A stretch of DNA of 64,000 nt, from the NCBI RefSeq assembly GCF_040448305.1, contig NZ_CP148752.1, positions 496,001 through 560,000 of the forward strand, in the 5' to 3' direction. Position numbers and translations under genes: made by a program. The notes beneath the pieces were generated by a model. It did no database searches and was not told where the DNA came from. It saw nothing but the letters and a program-made list of their open reading frames with translations. Position 1 is the stretch's first letter. Every line of letters starts with the position of its first letter. Of the stretch, positions 6,926 through 15,681 are shown piece by piece. Origin of the DNA: Pseudomonas fluorescens (lineage in GTDB: Bacteria > Pseudomonadota > Gammaproteobacteria > Pseudomonadales > Pseudomonadaceae).

Positions 6926-9865
6926 ATGAGCCTCCCTTCGCTTGCCGAACTGCCCGCCATTCTCCTGCCGTTTGTCACCCGCGCCGAGCAGTCGTTCCGG
7001 GCTGCCGTCGCCGCTCTGGACGATGACCACGGGCTGTCTGCCTGGACGCCGGAACGCTGGGCACAATTTGCCCGCGTCACCGCCGCCAGCGATTTCGTGA
7101 TTGAACAGTGTGTTCGTGACCCTTTGATGTTGCTGGAACTGGTGCGGTCCGGCGAACTGGACCGTCGCTTCGCTCCCGGTGAGTTGTGCGGGCAGATCGC
7201 GGCCGCCGTGAGCGTGGCCGAGACCGACGATCTGCTTGGTCGCGCCTTGCGCCGCCAGCGTGCACGCCATCAAGTGCGGATCATCTGGCGCGATCTGACC
7301 CGCCAGGCTGATTTGATCCAGACCTGCCGCGACCTCTCGGACATGGCCGATGCCAGCATCGATCAGGCCTATCAATGGTTGTACACGCGACATTGCCAGC
7401 AGTTCGGCGTGCCGACCGGCCGGCGCAGTGGCGAGCCGCAGCAGATGGTCATTCTCGGCATGGGCAAGCTCGGTGCCGTGGAGCTGAACCTGTCGTCGGA
7501 CATCGACCTGATTTTCGCCTATCCCGAGGGTGGCGAAACCGTCGGCGTCAAACGCGCGCTGGATAACCAGGAATTCTTCATTCGTCTGGGGCAGCGGCTG
7601 ATCAAGGCCCTGGACCCGATGACCGTCGACGGCTTTGTATTCCGCGTCGACATGCGCTTGCGTCCCTACGGTTCGGCGGGCGCACTGGTGCTGAGCTTCA
7701 ATGCGCTGGAGCAGTATTACCAGGATCAGGGGCGCGACTGGGAACGCTACGCGATGATCAAGTCGCGGGTGGTGGCCGGCGATCAGGTGGCCGGGGCGCA
7801 ACTGCAAGACATGCTGCGGCCATTCGTTTACCGGCGTTACCTGGACTTCTCGGCCATCGAAGCGCTGCGCACCATGAAGCAGCTGATCCAGCAGGAAGTG
7901 CGGCGCAAGGGCATGGCCGACAACATCAAGCTTGGTTCCGGCGGTATTCGCGAAGTCGAGTTTATTGCCCAAGCGTTCCAGCTTATCCACGGCGGCCGCG
8001 ATCTGAGCTTGCAGCAGCGTCCACTATTAAAGGTGCTGAGCACGCTGGAAGGCCAGGGTTACCTGCCGCCGGCCGTGATCAGCGAGCTGCGTGAAGGTTA
8101 CGAATTCCTGCGTTACACCGAACACGCGATTCAGGCGATTGCCGATCGCCAGACGCAAATGTTGCCCAATGGCGAGCAGGATCAGGCGCGCATTGCCTTT
8201 ATGCTGGGTTTCGCCAACTGGACGGCCTTCCACGAGCAACTGATGTATTGGCGCGGCCGCGTGGCCTGGCACTTCGGGCAGGTGATCGCCGATCCCGATG
8301 AAGAGCAGGGCGCTGAAAGCGAAGTGGTGGTTGGCGGCGAGTGGTTGCCGCTGTGGGAAGAGGCCCAGGACGATGAGGCCGCTTGCCGCCAACTGGAGGA
8401 GGGCGGTTTCAAGGATGCTCCCAAAGCCTTGAGAGCCCTGGCTGGCTTGCGCGGTAGCCCGCAATTGAGGGCAATGCAGCGTCTGGGGCGCGAACGTCTC
8501 GATGCTTTTATTCCGCGTTTGCTGGCACAGGCTGTGGAACATGACAATCCGGACCTGGTACTGGAACGGGTGCTGCCGCTGGTCGAAGCCGTGGCTCGTC
8601 GTTCCGCGTACCTGGTGCTGTTGACCGAGAACCCCAGTGCGTTACGACGGTTACTGACGCTGTGCGCGGCGAGCCCGTGGATCGCCGAGCAAATCACCCG
8701 TTTCCCGCTGCTGCTCGACGAATTGCTCAACGAAGGCCGGCTGTTCAAGCCGCCACTGGCGCCAGAACTGGCGGCCGAGTTGCGCGAGCGCCTGACGCGG
8801 ATCCCCGAGGACGACCTCGAGCAGCAAATGGAAGCCCTGCGTCATTTCAAGCTGGCGCACCGCTTGCGGGTGGCCGCCTCGGAAATCGCCGGCAGCCTGC
8901 CGCTGATGAAAGTCAGCGATTACCTGACCTGGCTCGCCGAAGCGATCCTGGAGCAAGTGCTGGCACTGGCCTGGCGTCAGACCGTGGCCAAGTACGGCAC
9001 GCCGCTGCGCACCGATGGCACCTTGTGCGATCCCGGCTTCATCATTGTCGGTTATGGGAAAGTCGGCGGCCTGGAACTCGGGCATGGTTCGGACCTGGAC
9101 TTGGTGTTCATCCACGACGGCGATCCGCAGGCTGAAACCGATGGCGTCAAACCCATCGATGGCGCGCAATTTTTCACCCGGCTGGGGCAGCGGATCATTC
9201 ACTTGCTGACGGCGCAGACCAACTCCGGGCAGCTGTATGAAGTGGACATGCGTCTGCGGCCGTCCGGTGCGTCGGGCTTGCTGGTGAGCTCCCTGGGGGC
9301 GTTTGCCCGTTATCAGGAGAACGAAGCCTGGACCTGGGAACACCAGGCGCTGGTGCGGGCGCGGGTGTTGGTGGGCAGTCAGGATGTCGGCCAGGCCTTC
9401 GAGAAAGTCCGCGCTGCGATATTGGGCAAGACGCGTGATCTGCCGACCCTGCGCCAGGAGGTCAGCGAGATGCGCGCCAAGATGCGCGATAACCTGGGCA
9501 GCAAGAGCACCGCGGCCGGCACCGGGGCAAATGCCTTCGAAGCCACGGCGCCGTTCGATATCAAGCAGGACGCCGGAGGTATCGTCGATATTGAATTTAT
9601 GGTGCAATACGCGGCTCTGGCGTGGTCCGAAACACACCCGCCATTGCTGCGCTGGACGGACAATATCCGCATTCTGGAAGAGTTGGAGCATGAAGGGCTG
9701 ATGCCCGTCGAAGATGCCAGCCTGTTGCGTGAAGCGTATAAAGCTTACCGCTCCGCCGCCCACCGGCAGGCCTTGCAGAAGGACCCGGGGGTGATTCCGG
9801 GCGACCAGTTCGCGGACGAACGGCTGCAGGTCATGCGGATCTGGCGTGAGCTGGGGCTAAGCTGA
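6926..9865 (+). CDS. glnE: Bifunctional glutamine synthetase adenylyltransferase / adenylyl-removing enzyme
   Basis: GlnE adenylylates and deadenylylates glutamine synthetase in response to PII state, tuning nitrogen assimilation. The 979-aa length matches the family. Two nucleotidyltransferase cores are visible: an N-terminal one with LNLSSDIDLIFAYPEGG (near residue 190) and a C-terminal one with GHGSDLDLVFIHD (near 720). Each has a Gly-Lys-Leu/Val-Gly lead-in (GMGKLG, GYGKVG). It is divergent from aceE, the same arrangement as PAO1. No ilvE follows it, unlike PAO1. Confidence 0.97.
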   Translation: MSLPSLAELPAILLPFVTRAEQSFRAAVAALDDDHGLSAWTPERWAQFARVTAASDFVIEQCVRDPLMLLELVRSGELDRRFAPGELCGQIAAAVSVAETDDLLGRALRRQRARHQVRIIWRDLTRQADLIQTCRDLSDMADASIDQAYQWLYTRHCQQFGVPTGRRSGEPQQMVILGMGKLGAVELNLSSDIDLIFAYPEGGETVGVKRALDNQEFFIRLGQRLIKALDPMTVDGFVFRVDMRLRPYGSAGALVLSFNALEQYYQDQGRDWERYAMIKSRVVAGDQVAGAQLQDMLRPFVYRRYLDFSAIEALRTMKQLIQQEVRRKGMADNIKLGSGGIREVEFIAQAFQLIHGGRDLSLQQRPLLKVLSTLEGQGYLPPAVISELREGYEFLRYTEHAIQAIADRQTQMLPNGEQDQARIAFMLGFANWTAFHEQLMYWRGRVAWHFGQVIADPDEEQGAESEVVVGGEWLPLWEEAQDDEAACRQLEEGGFKDAPKALRALAGLRGSPQLRAMQRLGRERLDAFIPRLLAQAVEHDNPDLVLERVLPLVEAVARRSAYLVLLTENPSALRRLLTLCAASPWIAEQITRFPLLLDELLNEGRLFKPPLAPELAAELRERLTRIPEDDLEQQMEALRHFKLAHRLRVAASEIAGSLPLMKVSDYLTWLAEAILEQVLALAWRQTVAKYGTPLRTDGTLCDPGFIIVGYGKVGGLELGHGSDLDLVFIHDGDPQAETDGVKPIDGAQFFTRLGQRIIHLLTAQTNSGQLYEVDMRLRPSGASGLLVSSLGAFARYQENEAWTWEHQALVRARVLVGSQDVGQAFEKVRAAILGKTRDLPTLRQEVSEMRAKMRDNLGSKSTAAGTGANAFEATAPFDIKQDAGGIVDIEFMVQYAALAWSETHPPLLRWTDNIRILEELEHEGLMPVEDASLLREAYKAYRSAAHRQALQKDPGVIPGDQFADERLQVMRIWRELGLS

Positions 9866-9895
9866 AACGCGCCGGTTGGAGCGAAGAGATTCAAA

Positions 9896-9985
9896 TGTGG
9901 GAGCGGGCTTGCTCGCGAAGGCGGTGTGTCAGTCGATAGAAATGTCGGATATGACGGCCCCTTCGCGAGCAAGCCCGCTCCCACA
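9896..9985. repeat. REP doublet (REPIN)
   Basis: TGTGGGAGCGGGCTTGCTCG and its inverted partner flank about 45 bases, forming a REPIN-like unit. The element uses the GGGCTTGC/GCAAGCCC core variant. Confidence 0.85.
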
Positions 9986-10029
9986 GTAGATCTGCAGTGT
10001 CATGCGGATCGAGGTACACCAATACCCAA

Positions 10030-10057
10030 TGTGGGAGCGAGCCTGCTCGCGATAGCG
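10030..10057 (+). repeat. Single REP element
   Basis: One copy of TGTGGGAGCGAGCCTGCTCG continuing CGATAGCGG, without a nearby inverted partner. Confidence 0.8.
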
Positions 10058-10132
10058 GAGTGACAGTCGACAGCAATGTTGAGGGTGATGACCCATCGCA
10101 AGCCGCCGTGCTCCCGCAGAGATTCTCGAGGC

Positions 10133-10152
10133 GGGGAGGCGTAGGCCTCCCC
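10133..10152 (+). other. Hairpin in the waaF leader
   Basis: GGGGAGGC and GCCTCCCC arms with a four-base GTAG loop end 20 bases before the waaF ATG. No T run follows, so it is not a standard terminator. It could be the end of the upstream transcript or a leader structure of the waa operon. Confidence 0.45.
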
Positions 10153-10172
10153 GGTTCGTTTATGGAAACCAC

Positions 10173-11207
10173 ATGAAAATTCTGATCGTTGGGCCCAGTT
10201 GGGTCGGTGACATGGTGATGGCGCAGACACTTTTCCAGTGTCTGAAACAACGCCACCCGCAATGCGAAATCGACGTGCTGGCCCCCGAGTGGAGCCGGCC
10301 GATTCTTGAGCGCATGCCCGAAGTTCGCCAGGCCTTGAGCTTTCCGCTCGGTCACGGTGTCCTGGAACTGGCAACGCGTCGGCGCATCGGCAAATCCCTG
10401 GCTGGCCAGTACGACCAGGCGATCCTGTTGCCCAACTCCCTGAAGTCGGCGCTGGTGCCGTTCTTTGCCGGCATCCCGAAACGCACCGGCTGGCGTGGCG
10501 AGTTTCGCTATGGCCTGCTCAATGACGTGCGCACGCTGGACAAGGATCGTTATCCGCTGATGATCGAGCGCTTCATGGCCCTGGCTTGCGAGCCGGGCGT
10601 TGAATTGCCAAAACCCTATCCGCGTCCGGCGCTGCAGATCGACCCGGTTACCCGCGAAGCTGCACTGGCCAAGTTCGGCCTTGCCCTCGACCGCCCGGTG
10701 TTGGCCCTGTGCCCCGGCGCCGAGTTCGGCGAGTCCAAGCGCTGGCCGTCCGAGCATTACGCCAAGGTTGCCGAAACGAAGATCCGCGAAGGCTGGCAAG
10801 TCTGGCTGTTCGGTTCGAAAAACGACCATGCCGTGGGCGAAGACATCCGCGCGCGGCTGATTCCCGGCCTGCGTGAAGAGTCAGTGAACCTCAGTGGCGG
10901 CACCTCGCTGGCCGAAGCCATCGACCTGATGTCCTGTGCAGATTCGGTGGTGTCCAACGACTCCGGCCTGATGCACGTCGCCGCCGCGCTGAACCGCCCG
11001 CTGGTCGCGGTCTACGGGTCGACGTCGCCGGGTTTCACGCCACCGTTGGCCGAGCATGTCGAAATCGTACGCCTGGGCATCGAGTGCAGCCCGTGCTTCG
11101 ATCGCACCTGCCGTTTCGGCCATTACAACTGCCTGCGCCAACTCATGCCGCAAGCGGTGAACGAAGCCTTGCAGCGGTTGCAAGGCACTCCGGTCGAGGT
11201 CAAATAG
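10173..11207 (+). CDS. waaF: LPS heptosyltransferase II
   Basis: It adds the second L-glycero-D-manno-heptose to the LPS inner core, on the cytoplasmic face. The 344-aa GT9-family protein has the N-terminal KILIVGPSWVGDMVMAQ motif and the C-terminal nucleotide-sugar site with SNDSGLMHVAAALNRP and YGSTSPGFTPP. It is the first gene of a tightly packed series (waaF, waaC, waaG, waaP, wapP, wapQ and the next gene) with junctions of one base or overlapping stop/start codons, so one operon is inferred. Confidence 0.97.
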   Translation: MKILIVGPSWVGDMVMAQTLFQCLKQRHPQCEIDVLAPEWSRPILERMPEVRQALSFPLGHGVLELATRRRIGKSLAGQYDQAILLPNSLKSALVPFFAGIPKRTGWRGEFRYGLLNDVRTLDKDRYPLMIERFMALACEPGVELPKPYPRPALQIDPVTREAALAKFGLALDRPVLALCPGAEFGESKRWPSEHYAKVAETKIREGWQVWLFGSKNDHAVGEDIRARLIPGLREESVNLSGGTSLAEAIDLMSCADSVVSNDSGLMHVAAALNRPLVAVYGSTSPGFTPPLAEHVEIVRLGIECSPCFDRTCRFGHYNCLRQLMPQAVNEALQRLQGTPVEVK

Positions 11208-11208
11208 C

Positions 11209-12270
11209 TTGCGGGTTCTGTTGATCAAGACTTCTTCGCTGGGCGACGTCATTCACGCGTTGCCGGCGTTGACCGACGCGGCACGGGCGATTCCCGGCAT
11301 CAAATTCGACTGGGTGGTGGAAGAAGGCTTTGCCGAGATCCCGACCTGGCATCCGGCGGTGGGCAAGGTGATTCCGGTGGCGATCCGTCGCTGGCGCAAA
11401 AACATCTGGCAGACCATCAAGAGCGGTGAGTGGAAGCGCTTCAAGCAAAGCGTTCGCGCCACCCAATATGACTTGGTGATCGACGCCCAGGGCTTGCTGA
11501 AAAGCGCCTGGCTGACCCGTTACGTCAAGGCCCCGGTGGCCGGCCTCGATAAAAACTCGGCGCGCGAGCCCATCGCTGCGCGCTTTTACGATCGACGCCT
11601 GGCCGTTGCCCGTGGGCAGCACGCGGTGGAGCGAGTGCGTCAGTTGTTCGCCATCGCGCTGGGCTATGACTTGCCCAAAGGCCTGGGTGACTACGGCTTG
11701 AATGTCGAACGCCTGGTGGAATTGCCGCGCAAAAATCCGTACGTGGTGTTTCTGCATGGCACCACCTGGGACACCAAGCACTGGCCCGAAGCCTATTGGC
11801 GCGAGCTGACCGAACGGGTCGGCTACCTGGGCGTCGGGGTGAAGTTGCCGTGGGGTAATGCCTTGGAGAAAGCCCGGGCCGAGCGCATCGCTGCCGGTTT
11901 CAAACACGCCGAAGTGTTGCCAAAATTGAACCTGGCCGGTGTCGGCAAGGTGCTGGCGGGTGCACAGGCCTGCGTGGCGGTGGACACCGGACTGGGCCAT
12001 CTGGCCGCCGCACTGGATGTGCCGACGCTGTCGCTGTTCGGCCCGACCAACCCGGGCCTGACCGGCGCCTATGGCAAAGTGCAGATTCACATGGCCAGCG
12101 ACTTCCCTTGCGCGCCGTGCCTGCAAAAGAAATGCACTTACCAACCGACGGCCGAAGATGGCCGTCAGTTTGACCTGAAACGCGAGTGGCCCCTGTGCTT
12201 CACGCGTCTGAATCCCGAGCGTGTCGCCAGCCGACTGAGCACGTTGTTAATGGCTGAGGAGCTGCGCTGA
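11209..12270 (+). CDS. waaC: LPS heptosyltransferase I
   Basis: It transfers the first heptose to Kdo of the LPS inner core. The 353-aa GT9 protein begins MRVLLIKTSSLGDVIHALPA and carries the acceptor/donor motif VDTGLGHLAAALDVP followed by FGPTNPGLTG. The start codon is TTG one base after the waaF stop. No ATG in frame would preserve the conserved N terminus, so the TTG start is well supported. Its TGA overlaps the waaG ATG by one base. Confidence 0.96.
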   Translation: MRVLLIKTSSLGDVIHALPALTDAARAIPGIKFDWVVEEGFAEIPTWHPAVGKVIPVAIRRWRKNIWQTIKSGEWKRFKQSVRATQYDLVIDAQGLLKSAWLTRYVKAPVAGLDKNSAREPIAARFYDRRLAVARGQHAVERVRQLFAIALGYDLPKGLGDYGLNVERLVELPRKNPYVVFLHGTTWDTKHWPEAYWRELTERVGYLGVGVKLPWGNALEKARAERIAAGFKHAEVLPKLNLAGVGKVLAGAQACVAVDTGLGHLAAALDVPTLSLFGPTNPGLTGAYGKVQIHMASDFPCAPCLQKKCTYQPTAEDGRQFDLKREWPLCFTRLNPERVASRLSTLLMAEELR

Positions 12271-13391
12271 TGCAATTGGCATTTGTCCTGTACAAATACT
12301 TTCCCTTTGGTGGCTTGCAGCGCGATTTCATGCGCATTGCCCTGGAGTGCCAGAAGCGCGGCCATCAGATTCGCGTCTACACGCTGATCTGGGAAGGCGA
12401 CGTACCGCCGGGCTTCGAAGTGCTGGTGGCGCCGGTCAAGGCGTTCTTCAACCATCGCCGCAACGAGAAGCTCAGCGAATGGATGGAGGCGGACCTGGCC
12501 AAGCGCCCGGTGGACCGCCTGATCGGCTTCAACAAGATGCCGGGCCTGGACGTCTACTACGCCGCCGACGGCTGTTTCGAAGACAAGGCGCAGAACCTGC
12601 GTAACTCGCTGTATCGCCGCTGGGGTCGCTATCGCCACTTCGCCGAATACGAGCGGGCGGTGTTCGCCAAAGAGGCGAAGACCGAAGTACTGATGATTTC
12701 CGAAGTCCAGCAACCGCTGTTCATCAAGCATTACGACACGCCGCTGGAACGCTTCCACCTGCTGCCGCCGGGCATTGCCCAGGATCGTCGCCGGCCGGCC
12801 GATGCCGATGAAATTCGCGCAGGGTTCCGTTCTGAATTCGATCTCAAGGACGACGAACTGCTGCTGGTGCAGATCGGCTCCGGGTTCAAGACCAAGGGCG
12901 TGGATCGCAGCCTCAAGGCATTGGCGGCATTGCCCGCTGATCTGAAGAAGCGCACTCGCCTGTTTGTAATCGGCCAGGACGACCCCAAGTTATTCCAGAT
13001 GCAGAGCGCGACATTGGGGTTGGGCGACAACGTCACCTTCCTCAAGGGGCGCAGCGATATCCCGCGTTTCCTGTTGGGTGCCGACCTGTTGATCCACCCG
13101 GCGTACAACGAAAACACCGGCACGGTTTTGCTCGAAGCCCTGGTGGCCGGCCTGCCGGTGCTGGTGAGTGCAGTGTGCGGTTACGCCCATTACATCGCCG
13201 AGGCCGATGCGGGCCTGGTGCTGGACGAACCGTTCGATCAGGCACAACTGACGCAGTACCTGACCGGCATGTTGAACGACGCTCAAGCAAGGGCGGCCTG
13301 GAGCCGCAATGGTCTGGCCTTCGCCGAAACGGCCGACCTCTACAGCATGCCGCAGCACGCGGCCGATGTGATTCTGGCGGAGCACGCTTAA
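12270..13391 (+). CDS. waaG: LPS core glucosyltransferase-family protein WaaG
   Basis: This 373-aa GT-B fold (GT4) glycosyltransferase adds the first outer-core hexose onto heptose II. The N terminus MQLAFVLYKYFPFGGLQRD and the C-terminal donor-binding segment NENTGTVLLEALVAGLPVL are typical. The ATG overlaps the waaC stop (TGATG) and the stop directly abuts the waaP ATG (TAAATG), indicating translational coupling. In pseudomonads the transferred sugar may be N-acetylgalactosamine rather than glucose, which the sequence cannot settle. Confidence 0.95.
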   Translation: MQLAFVLYKYFPFGGLQRDFMRIALECQKRGHQIRVYTLIWEGDVPPGFEVLVAPVKAFFNHRRNEKLSEWMEADLAKRPVDRLIGFNKMPGLDVYYAADGCFEDKAQNLRNSLYRRWGRYRHFAEYERAVFAKEAKTEVLMISEVQQPLFIKHYDTPLERFHLLPPGIAQDRRRPADADEIRAGFRSEFDLKDDELLLVQIGSGFKTKGVDRSLKALAALPADLKKRTRLFVIGQDDPKLFQMQSATLGLGDNVTFLKGRSDIPRFLLGADLLIHPAYNENTGTVLLEALVAGLPVLVSAVCGYAHYIAEADAGLVLDEPFDQAQLTQYLTGMLNDAQARAAWSRNGLAFAETADLYSMPQHAADVILAEHA

Positions 13392-14198
13392 ATGAAGTTG
13401 ATGCTGGCTGAACCGTTCAAAAGCCTCTGGGCCGGACGCGACCCGTTCGCCGAAGTCGAGGGGCTCAAGGGCGAGGTGTACCGCGAACTGGAAGCGCGCC
13501 GGACATTACGCACGGAAGTCGACGGCAACGGGTTTTTCGTGAAAATCCACCGTGGCATCGGCTGGGCCGAAATCTTCAAGAACCTGCTCACTGCCAAGCT
13601 TCCTGTACTGGGTGCCGGTCAGGAGTGGAAGGCGATTCAGCGCCTGCAGGAAGCCGGAGTGCCGACCATGACCGCCGTCGCGTATGGCGAAAAGGGCAGC
13701 AACCCGGCCGACCAGCACTCGTTCATCGTCACCGAAGAGCTGGCGCCCACGGTCAGCCTCGAAGACTTCAGTATCAACTGGACCCAGCAACCGCCCGAGC
13801 CAAAACTCAAGCGCGCGCTGATCGCCGAAGTCGCACGCATGACCGGCATGATGCACCGCGCCGGGGTCAACCACCGCGACTGCTACATCTGCCATTTCCT
13901 GCTGCATACCGACAAGCCGGTGACCTTTGATGACTTCAAGCTTTCGGTAATCGACCTGCACCGCGCCCAGACCCGCCCGACGATCACCTCGCGCTGGCGT
14001 AACAAGGATCTGGCGGCCCTGTACTTTTCGGCCCTGGACATTGGCCTGACCCGCCGCGACAAGCTGCGTTTCCTCAAGGGCTATTTCCAGCAGCCGCTGC
14101 GTCAGATCCTGAGCGAAGAAGCTGGGCTGCTGAGCTGGCTCGACGGCAAGGCCAACAAGCTCTACGAGCGTAAACAGCGATACGGGGATGCGCTCTGA
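13392..14198 (+). CDS. waaP: LPS core heptose(I) kinase WaaP
   Basis: It phosphorylates heptose I of the inner core, a modification essential for outer-membrane integrity in P. aeruginosa. The 268-aa protein has a eukaryotic-like kinase fold. The catalytic loop HRDCYICHFLL retains the Asp, the metal-binding segment reads VIDLHRAQ, and a likely nucleotide-binding lysine lies in FFVKIHRG. It overlaps wapP by one base (TGATG). Confidence 0.95.
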   Translation: MKLMLAEPFKSLWAGRDPFAEVEGLKGEVYRELEARRTLRTEVDGNGFFVKIHRGIGWAEIFKNLLTAKLPVLGAGQEWKAIQRLQEAGVPTMTAVAYGEKGSNPADQHSFIVTEELAPTVSLEDFSINWTQQPPEPKLKRALIAEVARMTGMMHRAGVNHRDCYICHFLLHTDKPVTFDDFKLSVIDLHRAQTRPTITSRWRNKDLAALYFSALDIGLTRRDKLRFLKGYFQQPLRQILSEEAGLLSWLDGKANKLYERKQRYGDAL

Positions 14199-14932
14199 TG
14201 TCGGGTTGGAAACTGGATCCGGCCTACAGCGAGCTGGCCGATGACTTTGGCAGCCTTGAGGCTGTGTTTGCGCTGCAAGGCGAGCGTTTGACCAGTGACG
14301 TGCTCTCGGAGGTCATCCGTGTCGAGCGCAATGGCGTCAACTATTACGTCAAACGGTATGTGGGCGCTGGCAAAGGCTTGCGGCGTTACCTGGGCAAGCC
14401 TCGGGTGAAGATGGAATGGCAGAACCTCAAGCGCTTCGCCAAGTGGGGCATCCCCACTGCCGAAGTGGTGGCCTGGGGACTGGAACGACGCGGTGCGGCC
14501 TACGCTCGCGGCGCGATGATTACCCGGGAGCTGCCGCGTACCGAAGACTTGTCGGCATTGGCCGAGCGGCGCGATCCGAAATTGTCGGATCGTGCCTGGG
14601 TCGATACCGTCAGTCGTCAGCTGGCCCAATACACCCGGACCATGCACGACCACCGCTTCACCCATAATGATTTGAAGTGGCGCAACCTGCTGATCGACGA
14701 TGAGGCTCGAGTATTTTTGATCGATTGCCCCAACGGCGATTTCTGGCGCGGTTTCTGGCTCAAGTACCGTATTACCAAGGATCTGGCGTGCCTGGACAAG
14801 GTCGCCAAGTATCAACTGTCGGCTACCCAGCGCCTGCGCTTTTACCTGCAATACCGCAACCGGACCCGGCTCAATGCTTCGGACAAGAAACGCATCCGGC
14901 ACGTGGTGAGATTTTTCGAGGGACGCGAATGA
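14198..14932 (+). CDS. wapP: LPS core kinase-family protein WapP
   Basis: The 244-aa kinase-fold protein corresponds by position to PA5008 of PAO1. A VNYYVKRYV segment carries the presumed ATP-binding lysine. THNDLKWRNLL has the catalytic Asp and Asn, and LIDCPNG has the metal-binding Asp, so an active kinase is expected. It is presumed to phosphorylate heptose II or a nearby core position; the exact target is inferred from the cluster. The ATG overlaps the waaP stop, and its own stop overlaps the wapQ ATG. Confidence 0.88.
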   Translation: MSGWKLDPAYSELADDFGSLEAVFALQGERLTSDVLSEVIRVERNGVNYYVKRYVGAGKGLRRYLGKPRVKMEWQNLKRFAKWGIPTAEVVAWGLERRGAAYARGAMITRELPRTEDLSALAERRDPKLSDRAWVDTVSRQLAQYTRTMHDHRFTHNDLKWRNLLIDDEARVFLIDCPNGDFWRGFWLKYRITKDLACLDKVAKYQLSATQRLRFYLQYRNRTRLNASDKKRIRHVVRFFEGRE

Positions 14933-15681
14933 CTGATTTTCTGGCCGCTGAAGACCGTGCGCTGCTTGAGCGCCATGGCCTCGGCACGTTCGAGGCGCTC
15001 TGGGCCAAACAGCTCGATGCGGTGGACGAACCCAACACCGGTCGCGGCGGCTGGAGCAGCGTGTTTCGGCTGGATCTGGAAGGTCATGGTTTCTACCTCA
15101 AGCGTCAAAGCAACTACCTGACCCGCACCTTGCGCGCGCCGTTCGGCGAGCCGAGTTTCGCTCGCGAGTTTCGCAACATCTCCCGTTACCGGAAGATGGG
15201 CATTCCGGCGCTGCAAGCGGTGTTCTACGGGGAGCGCAAGGTCAATGGCGAGGTCCGCGCGATCCTGCTGACCCGCGCCCTGGACGGTTGGGACGACCTC
15301 GACTCGCTGTTGCAGCGCTGGACTCAATTGAGCCCTGAGCAGCACTCGGAAATCCTCAAGGCCAGTGGCGAACTGGCCAGGCAACTGCACGCCGCACGCC
15401 AGGTGCATGGTTGTTTCTATCCCAAGCACATTTTCATGCGCGCCACCGGCAATGGCTATCAGGCTCAATTGATAGATCTGGAAAAGACCCGGCCGCTGCT
15501 GTACGGGCAGCGTGACCGAATCAAGGACCTGGAACCGCTGACGCGTCGCGCGCCCGAGTGGGGCGAGTCGCAACTGCGGCAATTGCTGGCCGCCTATCTG
15601 GATCAACCGCAGGACAGCTCGCTGATCGACAGCTGGCTGCAGCGTTTGACCGCGCGGCGCAGCCAGAAGAGGCCGCGCTGA
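14929..15681 (+). CDS. wapQ: InaA/WapQ-type LPS kinase-like protein, catalytic Asp replaced
   Basis: The 250-aa protein begins MTDFLAAEDRALLERHGLG at an ATG that overlaps the wapP stop (ATGA). It corresponds to PA5007. The kinase fold is recognisable from GFYLKRQSNYL (lysine) and LIDLEKTRP (metal Asp). Where WaaP has HRDCYICH, this protein has HGCFYPKH, so the usual catalytic Asp position is Cys. It may use another residue or act as a pseudokinase. The next gene overlaps by one base. Confidence 0.85.
   Translation: MTDFLAAEDRALLERHGLGTFEALWAKQLDAVDEPNTGRGGWSSVFRLDLEGHGFYLKRQSNYLTRTLRAPFGEPSFAREFRNISRYRKMGIPALQAVFYGERKVNGEVRAILLTRALDGWDDLDSLLQRWTQLSPEQHSEILKASGELARQLHAARQVHGCFYPKHIFMRATGNGYQAQLIDLEKTRPLLYGQRDRIKDLEPLTRRAPEWGESQLRQLLAAYLDQPQDSSLIDSWLQRLTARRSQKRPR

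Larger units (their letters stand above)
9866..10172. other. glnE-waaF gap: REP elements, no gene
   Basis: The 307-bp gap contains an inverted REP pair (9896-9985), a single REP (10030-10057) and a GC-rich hairpin (10133-10152). No coding frame was recognised. In PAO1 this position holds ilvE; nothing of it remains here. Confidence 0.7.
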
